A stretch of 64,000 bases of DNA from Pseudomonadota bacterium (lineage in GTDB: Bacteria > Pseudomonadota > Alphaproteobacteria > Sphingomonadales > Sphingomonadaceae): positions 124,001 to 188,000 of the forward strand of contig JAEXAW010000084.1 of NCBI GenBank assembly GCA_023458055.1, in the 5' to 3' direction. This document shows, piece after piece, positions 16,848 to 24,801 of this stretch; position 1 is the stretch's first letter, and every line of letters starts with the position of its first letter. The position numbers were made by a program, and so were the translations under genes. A model generated the notes under the pieces. It saw nothing but the letters and a program-made list of their open reading frames with translations. It was not told the origin of the DNA and did no database searches.

Positions 16848-17339
16848 TTAGCGCTTCGAGAACTGGAAGCTGCGGCGGGCTTTGGCCTTGCCGTATTTCT
16901 TACGCTCGACCGCGCGGCTGTCGCGGGTGAGGAAGCCTTCGCGCTTGACCGTGGTGCGCAGCGCCGGTTCATATTTGGTCAGCGCCTGCGAAATGCCGTG
17001 CTTGACCGCGCCAGCCTGGCCCGAAAGGCCGCCGCCCTTGACGGTGCAAACAACGTCATACTGGCCTTCACGTTCGGTGACGGTGAAAGGCTGATTGATG
17101 ACGAGGCGGAGCGTCGGACGCGCGAAATAGACTTCCTGATCGCGGCCATTGACCGTGATCTTGCCGGTGCCGGGCTTGACCCATACGCGGGCGACGGCGT
17201 CCTTACGACGACCGGTCGCATAAGCGCGGCCAAGCTTGTCCAGTTCCTGCTCGCGCAAGGGCGCGGCGGGCTGGGCCGGGGTTTCAGCGATAATTTCGGT
17301 GCCTTCGGTGAGGTCTTTGAGATCTGCGAGGTCAGACAT
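16848..17339 (-). CDS. rpsI: 30S ribosomal protein uS9
   Basis: Small-subunit protein whose basic C-terminal tail reaches the P site of the ribosome. The core (from about residue 38, GRAYATGRRKDAVARVW) is a standard uS9, with VKGGGLSGQAGAVKHGI in the middle and KAKARRSFQFSKR as the universal C-terminus. An acidic, alanine-rich extension of some 35 residues at the N-terminus brings the total to 163, common in alphaproteobacteria. Its ATG overlaps the rplM stop by one base (TAATG), the conserved rplM-rpsI operon. Confidence 0.98.
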   Translation of the reverse strand: MSDLADLKDLTEGTEIIAETPAQPAAPLREQELDKLGRAYATGRRKDAVARVWVKPGTGKITVNGRDQEVYFARPTLRLVINQPFTVTEREGQYDVVCTVKGGGLSGQAGAVKHGISQALTKYEPALRTTVKREGFLTRDSRAVERKKYGKAKARRSFQFSKR

Positions 17340-17818
17340 TATGCACTCACCTTATTCTTGCGGTTCATCGAGGCGACGTCGAGGACTTCAGCCTTCTGGG
17401 CGTCATGCGGATGTTCGGTGCCCGCATAGATACGCAGATTCTTCATCTGCTGGCGGCCGAGCGGGCCACGCGGAATCATGCGTTCCACGGCCTTTTCAAG
17501 CACGCGCTCCGGAAAACGGCCTTCGAGGATCTTCGCCGGCGTGGTTTCCTTGATGCCGCCGATATAACCGGTGTGCTTGTAGTAAACCTTGTTATTGAGC
17601 TTCTTGCCGGTGAAGGCCACCTTGCCCGCATTGATGACAATGACATTGTCACCGCAATCGACATGGGGGGTAAAGCTCGGCTTGTGCTTGCCGCGCAGGA
17701 TGCTGGCGATGATGGTCGCAACGCGGCCAACGACGAGACCTTCCGCGTCGATCATCACCCATTTCTTTTCGACCTCAGCCGGCTTCACCGACTTGGTCTG
17801 TTTCATGAGCGCCTTCAT
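17339..17818 (-). CDS. rplM: 50S ribosomal protein uL13
   Basis: Early-assembly large-subunit protein of 159 residues. Recognisable parts are WVMIDAEGLVVGRVAT near residue 20, RGKHKPSFTPHVDCGDNV near 43, KVYYKHTGYIGG near 77 and MIPRGPLGRQQMKNL near 112. AGGAG precedes the ATG. It is the first gene of the operon with rpsI, and the gene-free sequence upstream is where a promoter should lie. No leader peptide or structured attenuator was recognised. Confidence 0.98.
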   Translation of the reverse strand: MKALMKQTKSVKPAEVEKKWVMIDAEGLVVGRVATIIASILRGKHKPSFTPHVDCGDNVIVINAGKVAFTGKKLNNKVYYKHTGYIGGIKETTPAKILEGRFPERVLEKAVERMIPRGPLGRQQMKNLRIYAGTEHPHDAQKAEVLDVASMNRKNKVSA

Positions 17819-17984
17819 GGGCGTGAACTCCTGTTAAAAATAAAAACACGGCGAAACAGCCCCGAGGCCATTTCCACCGCGAATGGAGGCGCTAATGACG
17901 GGGAATGAGTCAAAAGTCAAGGGAATGAGCGGGTGTTAAAACGGGTATTATGATACCTCGAGCAATAGTGCTTATAGTTTTCCC

Positions 17985-18070
17985 GTAGCCCTGAGCCTTG
18001 AGCCCTGTCGAAAGGTTGAAGGGCGCTTATCCGGATAAACGTGCTTCGACAAGCTCAGCACTACGGAGAT
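17985..18070. repeat. Dispersed inverted repeat
   Basis: GAGCCCTGTCGAAAGG and TGCTTCGACAAGCTCAGCA form an imperfect inverted pair around a 30-bp centre. This GAGCTTGTCGAAG-type element is common between sphingomonad genes. No open frame. The bases from 17819 to 17984 carry the rplM upstream region and show nothing else I can name. Confidence 0.6.
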
Positions 18071-18097
18071 GGGAAGATCGTAGTGCGGGCACCGGCC

Positions 18098-18135
18098 CAC
18101 ACACAAAAGCCCCTCCGCATTGCTGCGGATGGGGC
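18098..18135 (-). terminator. Intrinsic terminator, minus strand
   Basis: GCCCCTCCGCA (18109-18119) pairs with TGCGGATGGGGC (18124-18135, one bulged T) around a 4-base loop. On the minus strand it is followed by TTTTGTGTGTG. It cannot serve rplM-rpsI, which is read in the same direction but starts further downstream, so it should end the unit that begins near 18491. Confidence 0.75.
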
Positions 18136-18491
18136 CTTGCTCGTTTTACGAACGATAAGGGGTCACGGTCGGTGCGTCTTGCCGCTGGCGTTCGCCGGGG
18201 GCTGACGCTATGTCAGCTTTGTGGTGAAACCGTCCTGTCGCTGGCGCGACGTTCGGGTTTCGGAGGGTGCCGTCAAGGCCCGTGGCATGCTGGGCCGGTC
18301 ATAATCGGAAAAAGGTTTGAGTGTCCTTTCCATGACCGGTCCGGCGGCCTGCCAAGGCCGGGACGGGCGCGTGAGCTCGAAAGACGAACTTCGCACCGAC
18401 CGCTCTGATATCCGGATCGCTGGGAACGAAAGTGCAACCCGGTTCAGACCTTGCTCCCTCGAAACACCTCGCGACCGCGCTCCTCGAAAGC
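18098..18491 (-). ncRNA. Candidate ~390-nt transcript, unidentified
   Basis: A stand-alone transcription unit: a consensus promoter at 18498-18526 and an intrinsic terminator at 18109-18135 bracket about 390 bases on the minus strand. Frames inside are short (66 and 62 codons) and lack ribosome sites. Self-complementary stretches such as CGTCCCGGCCTTGGCAGGCCGCCGGACCGG suggest structure. I compared it by eye with RNase P RNA (no GAGGAAAGTCC), alpha-type tmRNA (no AACGACAA tag start or T-arm) and SRP RNA, and found no match. It may be a structured RNA or a small-peptide gene; the type is uncertain. Confidence 0.4.
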
Positions 18492-18497
18492 GGCACC

Positions 18498-18526
18498 ATG
18501 AATAACCAAATTGGTTATCTTGTCAA
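18498..18526 (-). promoter_or_regulatory. Promoter with palindromic operator in its spacer
   Basis: Minus-strand TTGACA (18526-18521), 17-base spacer, ATTCAT (18503-18498). The spacer holds ATAACCAA-A-TTGGTTAT (18502-18518), a palindrome with perfect 8-bp arms that overlaps the -10. A protein bound there would shut off the promoter. The cognate regulator is not evident in the window. Confidence 0.65.
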
Positions 18527-18638
18527 GAGGAAATTTCCTTTAATCCTTTTGGTGGGGGTATAGAAATGTCCAAACGGTCATTTGAGCGGGTGCGCGTAGC
18601 AGTGTGATTGACGGGGTTGTCGGGCAGACAATAGCGGC

Positions 18639-18872
18639 TCAGCGGGCATTGGCCTCTTCGCGGTCGAATTTATAATCCGGCGGCAGGGGCTTGGCGAATT
18701 TACGAATCCGCTCAATTGCGGCCTTACGCATATTTTCGTCGACGATGACCCCATATTCCGCCTCGGTCAGACGGCGCAGGCTGATATCATCGCCCTCCTT
18801 GATCCCCAAGGCTTGGGCGACATCGGCGGGGATGCGGATAGCGAGGCTATTGCCCCATTTGGCAACTTTCAT
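18639..18872 (-). CDS. AbrB/MazE-type antitoxin, toxin missing
   Basis: Protein of 77 residues with an N-terminal swapped-hairpin AbrB/MazE DNA-binding domain: KVAKWGNSLAIRIPADVAQAL at residues 2-22, shortened here to KWGNSLAIRIPADV. The C-terminal tail KPLPPDYKFDREEANAR is the toxin-binding sort found in VapB antitoxins paired with PIN-domain VapC. Such a toxin normally begins at or just past the antitoxin stop. Here an ATG overlaps the stop in another frame but opens only 23 codons with no PIN acidic motif, and the next 110 bp are non-coding. It should still bind DNA but appears to be a leftover. Confidence 0.8.
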   Translation of the reverse strand: MKVAKWGNSLAIRIPADVAQALGIKEGDDISLRRLTEAEYGVIVDENMRKAAIERIRKFAKPLPPDYKFDREEANAR

Positions 18873-18904
18873 GGGCGCAACTCCATGAAGGCAAGATCAA
18901 ATTA

Positions 18905-19405
18905 TTAATAGTCAGACCAAGCGGTCCGCTGGCGCGGAATGGACACAATCGGATCGCCAAACTTCGCCAGTAAAAAATCAGTCTTACAGGTGGGGCAATT
19001 AACCTTTTCTCCGCCACGGCCTTTTGAGATTGTATTCAAAATCGACTTGTGACCATCTTGAAAACACTTTGCACACAACCGATGCAAAGGCTCGCCATCC
19101 GCAACCTCTGGTATTAAATCATATGTATACGCCCCCAACGGCGATTGTGTGAGCTGATACCTAGATTTCTGCTGATCCCAGTCGGAGTTACGATCCAAAT
19201 CAGACTGCAGTTTTTTATTCTCGTTGAGCAATTCAGATATGCGCTCCCTATCGTCAAACGCACTGGCTTGCGCATCCAACAAGGCGCGCTGAATATCGAT
19301 CAAAGCGCGGTTGATTTCTGTTTCACTTTTAAGTGCGCTAACTCCCTTGGCGATTTCCAAGGCCGCTTTGATGCTACCAATCGCGCCCGCTGCTTCTGCG
19401 TACAT
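18905..19405 (-). CDS. Coiled-coil plus zinc-ribbon protein, conserved hypothetical
   Basis: Protein of 166 residues. The first 30 residues are a mildly hydrophobic helix, followed by a coiled coil of about 50 residues (RERISELLNENKKLQSDL). The C-terminal third carries C-x-x-C pairs, LCAKCFQDGHKS and NCPTCKTDF, likely one zinc ribbon. I recall similar hypothetical proteins from variable regions of other Proteobacteria, but no role. The gene is visibly more AT-rich than its neighbours. Its ATG abuts the dxs stop exactly (TAAATG), with GAAGGGG inside the dxs tail as ribosome site, so it would be translated with dxs. Confidence 0.7.
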   Translation of the reverse strand: MYAEAAGAIGSIKAALEIAKGVSALKSETEINRALIDIQRALLDAQASAFDDRERISELLNENKKLQSDLDRNSDWDQQKSRYQLTQSPLGAYTYDLIPEVADGEPLHRLCAKCFQDGHKSILNTISKGRGGEKVNCPTCKTDFLLAKFGDPIVSIPRQRTAWSDY

Positions 19406-21331
19406 TTAAGCCGCCCCTTCGCCTACAACGCCCACACTATTATGCCGCAGCGCCTTCAGCACCGTTTCGACGATGTGCGGGGCGTTCAAACCGGCTTCGT
19501 CATATTGTTTTTGCGGGCTATCCTGATCCTGGAAGATGTCGGGGAGGCGCATGGTGCGCAGCTTTAACCCGGCGTCGATCAGGCCTTCGTCGCTGGCCAT
19601 CGTGAGCACATGCGCGCCCAAACCGCCGACGGCATTTTCTTCGATGGTGACGCAAACCTCGTGGCTCGTCAGCAGCTTGCGGATGAGCGCTTCGTCGAGG
19701 GGCTTTGCAAAACGCAGGTCGGCGACCGTGGTCGAAAGCCCCTTGGCGTCGAGTTCATCCGCCGCCTTCAATGCTTCTTCCAATCGCGTGCCGAGCGAGA
19801 GGATCGCGACGGTTTTGCCTTCGCGCACGATCCGGCCCTTGCCGATTTCGAGCTGCTCCGGCACCTCGGGCAAAGGCACGCCCACGCCCGCGCCGCGCGG
19901 ATAGCGAAGCGCAATCGGGCCGCTGTCATGCAGTGCCGCAGTATAGGTCATGTGCACCAGTTCGGCTTCGTCCGCTGCGGCCATCACCACCATGTTGGGG
20001 AGCGTTGCGAGATAGGTGATGTCGAACGATCCGGCATGGGTCGCGCCGTCCGCGCCGACGAGGCCAGCGCGGTCAATCGCAAAGCGCACCGGGAGATTCT
20101 GGATCGCCACATCATGCACCACCTGGTCATAAGCGCGCTGGAGGAAGGTCGAGTAAATCGCGCAGAAAGGCCGCATGCCTTGGGCGGCAAGCCCCGCGGC
20201 AAAGGTCACCGCATGTTGTTCGGCAATGCCGACATCAAACGCGCGGCTCGGGTGCGCCTGCGCGAATTTATCAACGCCCGTGCCCGAAGGCATGGCGGCG
20301 GTGATCGCGACGATGCGCTCGTCGGTGTCCGCCAGTTTCGCCAGCGTTTCGCCGAACACATTCTGGTAGCTTGGCGGGCCAGCGGGCCCCTTGGCCTGTT
20401 CGCCCGTCACCACATCGAATTTCTGGACGCCATGATATTTGTCCGCCGACGCTTCGGCGGGCGCATAGCCCTTGCCCTTTTGCGTGACGACATGGATGAG
20501 GCACGGGCCGTTCGCCGCATCGCGCACATTTTCGAGCACCGGAATGAGGTGGTCGAGATTATGCCCGTCAATCGGCCCGACATAATAAAAGCCAAGTTCT
20601 TCGAATAACGTGCCGCCCATCGCCATGCCGCGCGCAAATTCGTCGGTCTTGCGGGCCGCAGCGTGAAGCGGCGGCGGGAGCAGGCGCGACAATTTCTTGG
20701 CGACTTCGCGCAGTTCAAGGAATGGCCGCGACGACACCAGCCGCGCAAGATAAGCCGACAGACCGCCCACCGGCGGCGCAATCGACATATCATTGTCGTT
20801 CAAGATCACCACCAGCCGGTTGCCCGCCGCTTCGGCATTGTTCATCGCCTCATAGGCCATGCCGGCGGACATCGAGCCATCGCCGATCACCGCAATCGCC
20901 TTGCCCGGTTTATCGGCAATCTTGTTGGCGATCGCAAAGCCGAGCGCCGCGGAAATCGAGGTCGAACTATGCGCTGCGCCGAACGGGTCATATTCGCTTT
21001 CGCTGCGCTTGGTGAAGCCGGAAAGGCCCCCGCCCTGCCTCAGCGTGCGGATGCGGTCCCGCCTGCCGGTGAGGATTTTATGCGGATAGCATTGATGCCC
21101 GACGTCCCAGATCAGCCGGTCGTCGGGCGTGTTGAACACATAATGGATCGCGGTCGTGAGTTCGACCACGCCGAGGCCGGAACCCAGATGCCCACCGGTC
21201 GTCCCCACCGCCGAGATCGTCTCGGCGCGCAGTTCATCGGCGAGCTGCTTCAACTGCTCGGGCGCGAGCTTGCGCAGATCGGCGGGAAGCTTGATCGTAT
21301 CAAGCAAGGGGGTTTCGGGCGAAAGGCTCAT
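19406..21331 (-). CDS. dxs: 1-deoxy-D-xylulose-5-phosphate synthase
   Basis: First enzyme of the MEP isoprenoid pathway: condenses pyruvate and glyceraldehyde 3-phosphate with thiamine diphosphate in the cytoplasm. At 641 residues it is of usual length. The TPP motif GDGSMSAGMAYEAMNNA lies near residue 150, the transketolase pyrimidine domain begins around 315 (YQNVFGETLAKLADTDERI), and DVGIAEQHAV near 370 contains the catalytic Glu. Isoprenoids also feed carotenoids in sphingomonads. It follows zur by 68 bp on the same strand and is trailed without a gap by the zinc-ribbon gene. Confidence 0.97.
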   Translation of the reverse strand: MSLSPETPLLDTIKLPADLRKLAPEQLKQLADELRAETISAVGTTGGHLGSGLGVVELTTAIHYVFNTPDDRLIWDVGHQCYPHKILTGRRDRIRTLRQGGGLSGFTKRSESEYDPFGAAHSSTSISAALGFAIANKIADKPGKAIAVIGDGSMSAGMAYEAMNNAEAAGNRLVVILNDNDMSIAPPVGGLSAYLARLVSSRPFLELREVAKKLSRLLPPPLHAAARKTDEFARGMAMGGTLFEELGFYYVGPIDGHNLDHLIPVLENVRDAANGPCLIHVVTQKGKGYAPAEASADKYHGVQKFDVVTGEQAKGPAGPPSYQNVFGETLAKLADTDERIVAITAAMPSGTGVDKFAQAHPSRAFDVGIAEQHAVTFAAGLAAQGMRPFCAIYSTFLQRAYDQVVHDVAIQNLPVRFAIDRAGLVGADGATHAGSFDITYLATLPNMVVMAAADEAELVHMTYTAALHDSGPIALRYPRGAGVGVPLPEVPEQLEIGKGRIVREGKTVAILSLGTRLEEALKAADELDAKGLSTTVADLRFAKPLDEALIRKLLTSHEVCVTIEENAVGGLGAHVLTMASDEGLIDAGLKLRTMRLPDIFQDQDSPQKQYDEAGLNAPHIVETVLKALRHNSVGVVGEGAA

Positions 21332-21399
21332 GCAGATGACAGTCCGGTTACACTGGCAACCGCCTTAGTCATTTTGCGGGCGGTTGTCGAAAGGAGTTT

Positions 21400-21882
21400 C
21401 TATCCACAATCGGGGCACTTGCCGCGCACCTCGATGACCGGATGGTCGACCGCAAAGCCGGTTTTGCCCGCGACGCTGCGCACCGACTGGGTGAGGCGGT
21501 CATCGTCAATATGCGTTGCGCTCCCGCAATTATCGCAGATGAGGAAGATGCAGTCATGGAGGCAGCCGGGATGTTCATTGGCGATGAAGGCATTGGCGCT
21601 TTCGACGCGGCGCACGAGGTTGGTCGCGACGAACAGGTCGAGGATGCGGTAAACGCTGTTGGGCGCGACCCGCTTGCCGCGCTTTTGCGAAACGATATCG
21701 GCAATATCATAAGCCGAGGACGGTTTTTCGAGGCCGGAGAGCGCGTCGAACACATCGGCGCGCATCACGGTCCATTGCTCGCCCGCCGCCTCAAGCGTTT
21801 CGCGCGCGGCGTCAGCGAGGTGCTTGCCGTCGGGATGATGATAATGATCGTCGTGATGGACGTGGGAATGCACTTGGGTCAT
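21400..21882 (-). CDS. zur: Zur/Fur-family metal-dependent repressor
   Basis: Protein of 160 residues. The His-rich N-terminus (VHSHVHHDDHYHH) can bind metal. The winged helix is centred on SSAYDIADIVSQKRGKRVAPNSVYRIL near residues 57-80 (here split for length), and C-terminal ICDNCG and CPDCG pairs form the structural zinc site. These features fit Zur rather than Fur. It lies 71 bp downstream of the merC-type gene with the same orientation, and two palindromes upstream of merC (22432-22444 and 22454-22466) are candidate targets. Function as zinc repressor is inferred; manganese or iron sensing is not excluded. Confidence 0.82.
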   Translation of the reverse strand: MTQVHSHVHHDDHYHHPDGKHLADAARETLEAAGEQWTVMRADVFDALSGLEKPSSAYDIADIVSQKRGKRVAPNSVYRILDLFVATNLVRRVESANAFIANEHPGCLHDCIFLICDNCGSATHIDDDRLTQSVRSVAGKTGFAVDHPVIEVRGKCPDCG

Positions 21883-21953
21883 GGTTGATAATGTAGCTCT
21901 TTACACCGCTTGCGGCAAGGGCAAGCGGCGTGTTGGATGCCAAGCGGGCGGGG

Positions 21954-22421
21954 CTAACGCAGGCGGCTGGAAGCGCGGATATTAAGATCGTGCCCCAGCG
22001 CCAACAACGCAACGCCGACCATCGTATAGACCATTTCGCTGCTCCCATGCGGCAGCGACAGCGATCCCGCCATGATGCCAAGCCCCAAGCCGCCAAAAGC
22101 TGCGGGCTGGAGATAGCCATGTTCGACAATCCCCTTCCACAGCGCGAGCCCGCCAAAGCCGAGCGCGACGATGAGGCCATATTCGTGGATATGCGGATCA
22201 ACCAGCCAGCCGCCCGCCGCCGACAGCAAGGTGACCATGATTGTCGTCGCGACGCAGTGAATGAGGCAGAGGCCCGACAAGGTCATGCCGAGACGGTCGA
22301 ACAATCCCTTGGGCGCATCCGAATCGGTCAGGCGCGACAACGCAGCACTTCCCTTCCGGAAGACCGGATAAGCAGGGGCTGCGACCGCGCGCATCATCAT
22401 ATTGGATCTGGTTTGCGTCAT
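21954..22421 (-). CDS. MerC-domain membrane protein
   Basis: Protein of 155 residues with four membrane helices (from LGMTLSGLCLIHCVATTIM onward) and the CLIHC cysteine pair on the first helix, as in mercury transporter MerC. No other mer genes are present, and its neighbour is zur, so transport or sensing of another soft metal such as zinc is more likely than mercury resistance. ATG at 22421 is used; an in-frame codon 13 residues upstream would pass over the candidate operators. Function in the inner membrane, probably zinc-related, is inference. Confidence 0.75.
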   Translation of the reverse strand: MTQTRSNMMMRAVAAPAYPVFRKGSAALSRLTDSDAPKGLFDRLGMTLSGLCLIHCVATTIMVTLLSAAGGWLVDPHIHEYGLIVALGFGGLALWKGIVEHGYLQPAAFGGLGLGIMAGSLSLPHGSSEMVYTMVGVALLALGHDLNIRASSRLR

Positions 22422-22431
22422 TGCTCGCCAT

Positions 22432-22466
22432 GATATGACATATCGGGTGGCAAGATACAATATATC
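22432..22466. promoter_or_regulatory. Two palindromes before merC (candidate Zur sites)
   Basis: GATATG-A-CATATC (22432-22444, perfect) and GATA-CAATA-TATC (22454-22466) lie 11-45 bp before the merC ATG, where the -10 region should be. Both are 13 bp with the same GATA...TATC ends, 22 bp centre to centre, about two helical turns, so one dimer pair could bind the same face. Confidence 0.5.
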
Positions 22467-22504
22467 ATGAGAGTAAATTTCTAGCGGTGTCCCTGCGTGC
22501 TGCT

Positions 22505-22640
22505 CTGTGTGCTCCTGCGTAGGCAGGAGCCCAGAGCCACACAGCGCACCACAACACTGGGCCCCTGCCTGCGCAGGGGCACGGGACGGGTGTAAGGCTC
22601 GTCACTTCCGCGCAGGGGCACGGGGAGCTTGCGCCCTGCC
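22505..22640. repeat. Dispersed palindromic repeat
   Basis: Three GC-rich hairpin-like pieces: TCCTGCGTAGGCAGGA, CCCCTGCCTGCGCAGGGG and GCGCAGGGGCACGGGG. They are of the CCTGC-N-GCAGG kind seen between sphingomonad genes. No reading frame with coding character. Confidence 0.55.
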
Positions 22641-22665
22641 CCGCTCCGGCCTAGGGGCACGCTTC

Positions 22666-23691
22666 ATGACCCAGCCCTATTCCAGCACCGCCCGCCCCGC
22701 CGCCATTGCCAACTGGCTGTGGACCATCGCGGCGATGGTGTTCCTGATCATCGTTGTCGGCGGCATCACCCGGATCACCGAATCGGGCCTCTCGATCACC
22801 GAATGGAAACCGATTTCCGGCGCGCTCCCGCCGCTCACCGATGCCGACTGGCAGCATCAGTTCGCGCTCTACAAACAGACGAAGCAATATCAGACCGTCA
22901 ACCAGCATATGACGCTCGGCGATTTCAAGTTCATCTTTTTCTGGGAATGGGTGCACCGGCTGATCGGGCGGCTGATCGGCGTCGTATTTGCGTTGCCGCT
23001 CCTGTGGTTTGCGTGGAAGCGGGCGATCCCCCAAGGCTATGGCCCGCGCCTTGTCTTCCTCCTGTTCCTGGGCGGATTGCAGGGCGCGATTGGCTGGTGG
23101 ATGGTCAAATCCGGACTCGTCGGGCGTACCGAGGTCAGCCATTACCGGCTCGCGGTGCATTTGATGAACGCATTTCTGATTCTCGCGGTCACGGTGTGGA
23201 CCGCGCTCGACATGCGCAATCTCGCGCGCGGGCGGGCGGGCAAGACCATGCCCACCGGATTTGGCTGGCTCGCGCTCGGAATGCTTGGCGTGCAGCTGAC
23301 CTGGGGGGCGTTTGTCGCAGGACTTCGTGCGGGGACCGCATCGGCAAGCTGGCCCAAAATGGGCGTGACCTGGTATCCCGAAGGCGTAACCTATACCGCG
23401 CCCGCGTGGCGCAATATCATCGATAACCCCATCCTCGTCCATTTCTTCCACCGCTGGTGGGCGTGGGCCGTGGCGGTGGTGCTGGTGATGCTCGCGCTAA
23501 AAGCGATGCGGACGGGCCATCGCGGCGTCGCAATGGGCCTCAAACTCGCACTTGTCGCGCAAATCCTGCTCGGCATTTTCACCGTGCTGACCGGCGTCGA
23601 TCTGTGGATTGCGGTCACGCACCAGGCGGTCGCGGCGATCCTCCTCATGTTCGCGGTGGCAAGCGCACATGCGGTGGGGGAGCGCCGATAA
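22666..23691 (+). CDS. ctaA: Heme A synthase
   Basis: Inner-membrane enzyme of 341 residues that oxidises the methyl of heme O to give heme A for aa3-type cytochrome oxidase. Eight hydrophobic segments are visible. Conserved heme-ligand histidines occur in FFWEWVHRLIGRL, HYRLAVHLMNA, HFFHRWWAW and AVTHQAVAA; GGITRITESGLSITEWKP near residue 28 is the COX15-type signature. ATG at 22666 begins the conserved N-terminus; the longer open frame runs through a repeat. No neighbouring oxidase genes. Confidence 0.95.
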   Translation: MTQPYSSTARPAAIANWLWTIAAMVFLIIVVGGITRITESGLSITEWKPISGALPPLTDADWQHQFALYKQTKQYQTVNQHMTLGDFKFIFFWEWVHRLIGRLIGVVFALPLLWFAWKRAIPQGYGPRLVFLLFLGGLQGAIGWWMVKSGLVGRTEVSHYRLAVHLMNAFLILAVTVWTALDMRNLARGRAGKTMPTGFGWLALGMLGVQLTWGAFVAGLRAGTASASWPKMGVTWYPEGVTYTAPAWRNIIDNPILVHFFHRWWAWAVAVVLVMLALKAMRTGHRGVAMGLKLALVAQILLGIFTVLTGVDLWIAVTHQAVAAILLMFAVASAHAVGERR

Positions 23692-23704
23692 TTCAGGCCT
23701 GCGC

Positions 23705-23858
23705 TCCTCCCCGTGTTTCATGGGGAGGCAGCTATCCGCGCAGCGGATAGCGGAAAGGGCCTGTTTGGGAGGATGGCTACGAGCGGGATAATCACTGGCC
23801 CCTTCCGCCCATTCGCTGCGCTCATGGTTGCCTCCCCAAGCAAGCTTGGGAGGATCGC
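23705..23858. repeat. Dispersed palindromic repeat
   Basis: CTCCCC...GGGGAGG ends, CTATCCGCGCAGCGGATAG palindrome and GCCTCCCCAAGCAAGCTTGGGAGG at the other end. It fills the gap between ctaA and the channel gene and holds no transposase. Confidence 0.6.
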
Positions 23859-24290
23859 TTACCCCCGCCGCAACCGCGCGACCACGCTTACAAAAAACGC
23901 GGTTGACCAGCCGAGCAGCAGGAAGCCGTTGACGCCTTCAATCGCGCTCACAATGCGCCAGCCGGGGTGGAGAATATCGTCCGAATAGCCCACGGTCGAA
24001 TAAGTGAAGGTCGAAAAATAGAGCGCTTCTTCGAAAGTATTGGTCGCGCCCGCGAAATGATAAAGCGCGGCATAGAGCCAGATATCGATCCCGTGGAGGG
24101 CGAACAGCGCAAGCACAATGGCCACCACCTTGGCCATGAGATAGGGCGTCAGATGCTCGTGATGTTCATGGCTTACCTCGCCCAGATGGCGTTGCAGCAA
24201 ACGCCCGAGAATCATCAGGCCATAGCCATGCGCGGTCACGGTCAGCACGACCATGAGTGTCGCTACCAAAAGCTGCGCGGCAAGGCTCAT
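23859..24290 (-). CDS. Two-helix potassium channel protein
   Basis: Protein of 143 residues with a K+ channel pore: TYSTVGYSDDI near residues 95-105 includes the TVGY selectivity filter. The first hydrophobic segment is near residues 1-30, a second near 54-75, and the last after the pore near 118-138. A His/Glu-rich stretch, RHLGEVSHEHHEHL, sits between the first two and could face the cytoplasm. It begins 21 bp past the stop of the DUF3035 gene, in the run ileS-lspA-DUF3035. No regulatory RCK domain is attached. Confidence 0.85.
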   Translation of the reverse strand: MSLAAQLLVATLMVVLTVTAHGYGLMILGRLLQRHLGEVSHEHHEHLTPYLMAKVVAIVLALFALHGIDIWLYAALYHFAGATNTFEEALYFSTFTYSTVGYSDDILHPGWRIVSAIEGVNGFLLLGWSTAFFVSVVARLRRG

Positions 24291-24311
24291 GTCGCGCTCA
24301 AGCCGGATTGC

Positions 24312-24728
24312 TTAGTTCTGCGGCGCGTCGGCAATCGCATATTGGCCCGCGCCTTGCGGAGCCGAAAGGATGTTGCGCACCACCGTGCCCTTGTCGACGC
24401 TGTTGGTCGCGGGATCGCCAACGGTCGAGCGGATCCCGGCATCGGCGCGCGCACCGCCGGCATCATTGATGAGCGAGGTTTCAGCGCCGCTGCGGGCAGC
24501 CGGACCGCCGAACAAGGCGCGCAGGGTCTGGTCGCCCGTGCTTTCCGAGCCGGGGCGCGGCGCGCCGGGCTGCGGCGGGGTGAGGCTGAAATCGGGGGGC
24601 ACCACCAGCGGTGCCTGACGACCCACCGCAAATTCGTCCGGACGGTCGCGATTGAACAGGCCGCCAGCCGCACAGCCAGACAGGCCAACCGCCGCACCAA
24701 CAGCAATGATCAGGGTCGATTTACGCAT
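24312..24728 (-). CDS. DUF3035 lipoprotein
   Basis: Protein of 138 residues with a lipoprotein signal (MRKSTLIIAVGAAVGLSGC, lipid on Cys19). The mature part begins with the DUF3035 signature RDRPDEFAV and PLVVPPDFSLTPPQPGAPRP, and is proline-rich and disordered. The family is known in alphaproteobacteria, often just after lspA, as here (74 bp). Function unknown, located on the periplasmic side of a membrane. Processing would depend on the neighbour LspA. Confidence 0.85.
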   Translation of the reverse strand: MRKSTLIIAVGAAVGLSGCAAGGLFNRDRPDEFAVGRQAPLVVPPDFSLTPPQPGAPRPGSESTGDQTLRALFGGPAARSGAETSLINDAGGARADAGIRSTVGDPATNSVDKGTVVRNILSAPQGAGQYAIADAPQN

Positions 24729-24801
24729 TTTTTCGCCTTACTCCGTTCGAATGTGCCCGCTTGTGGCACTGCTCGCCTGTCGGCAAGCTGAATTACTCGC
24801 G

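Noticed and set aside
18098..18491. RNase P RNA, tmRNA or SRP RNA
   Set aside because: Key conserved strings (GAGGAAAGTCC; tag start with AACGACAA; SRP GGAAG loops) are absent.
19610..20608. 332-codon plus-strand frame over dxs
   Set aside because: Antisense to dxs; no start signal and no domain sense.
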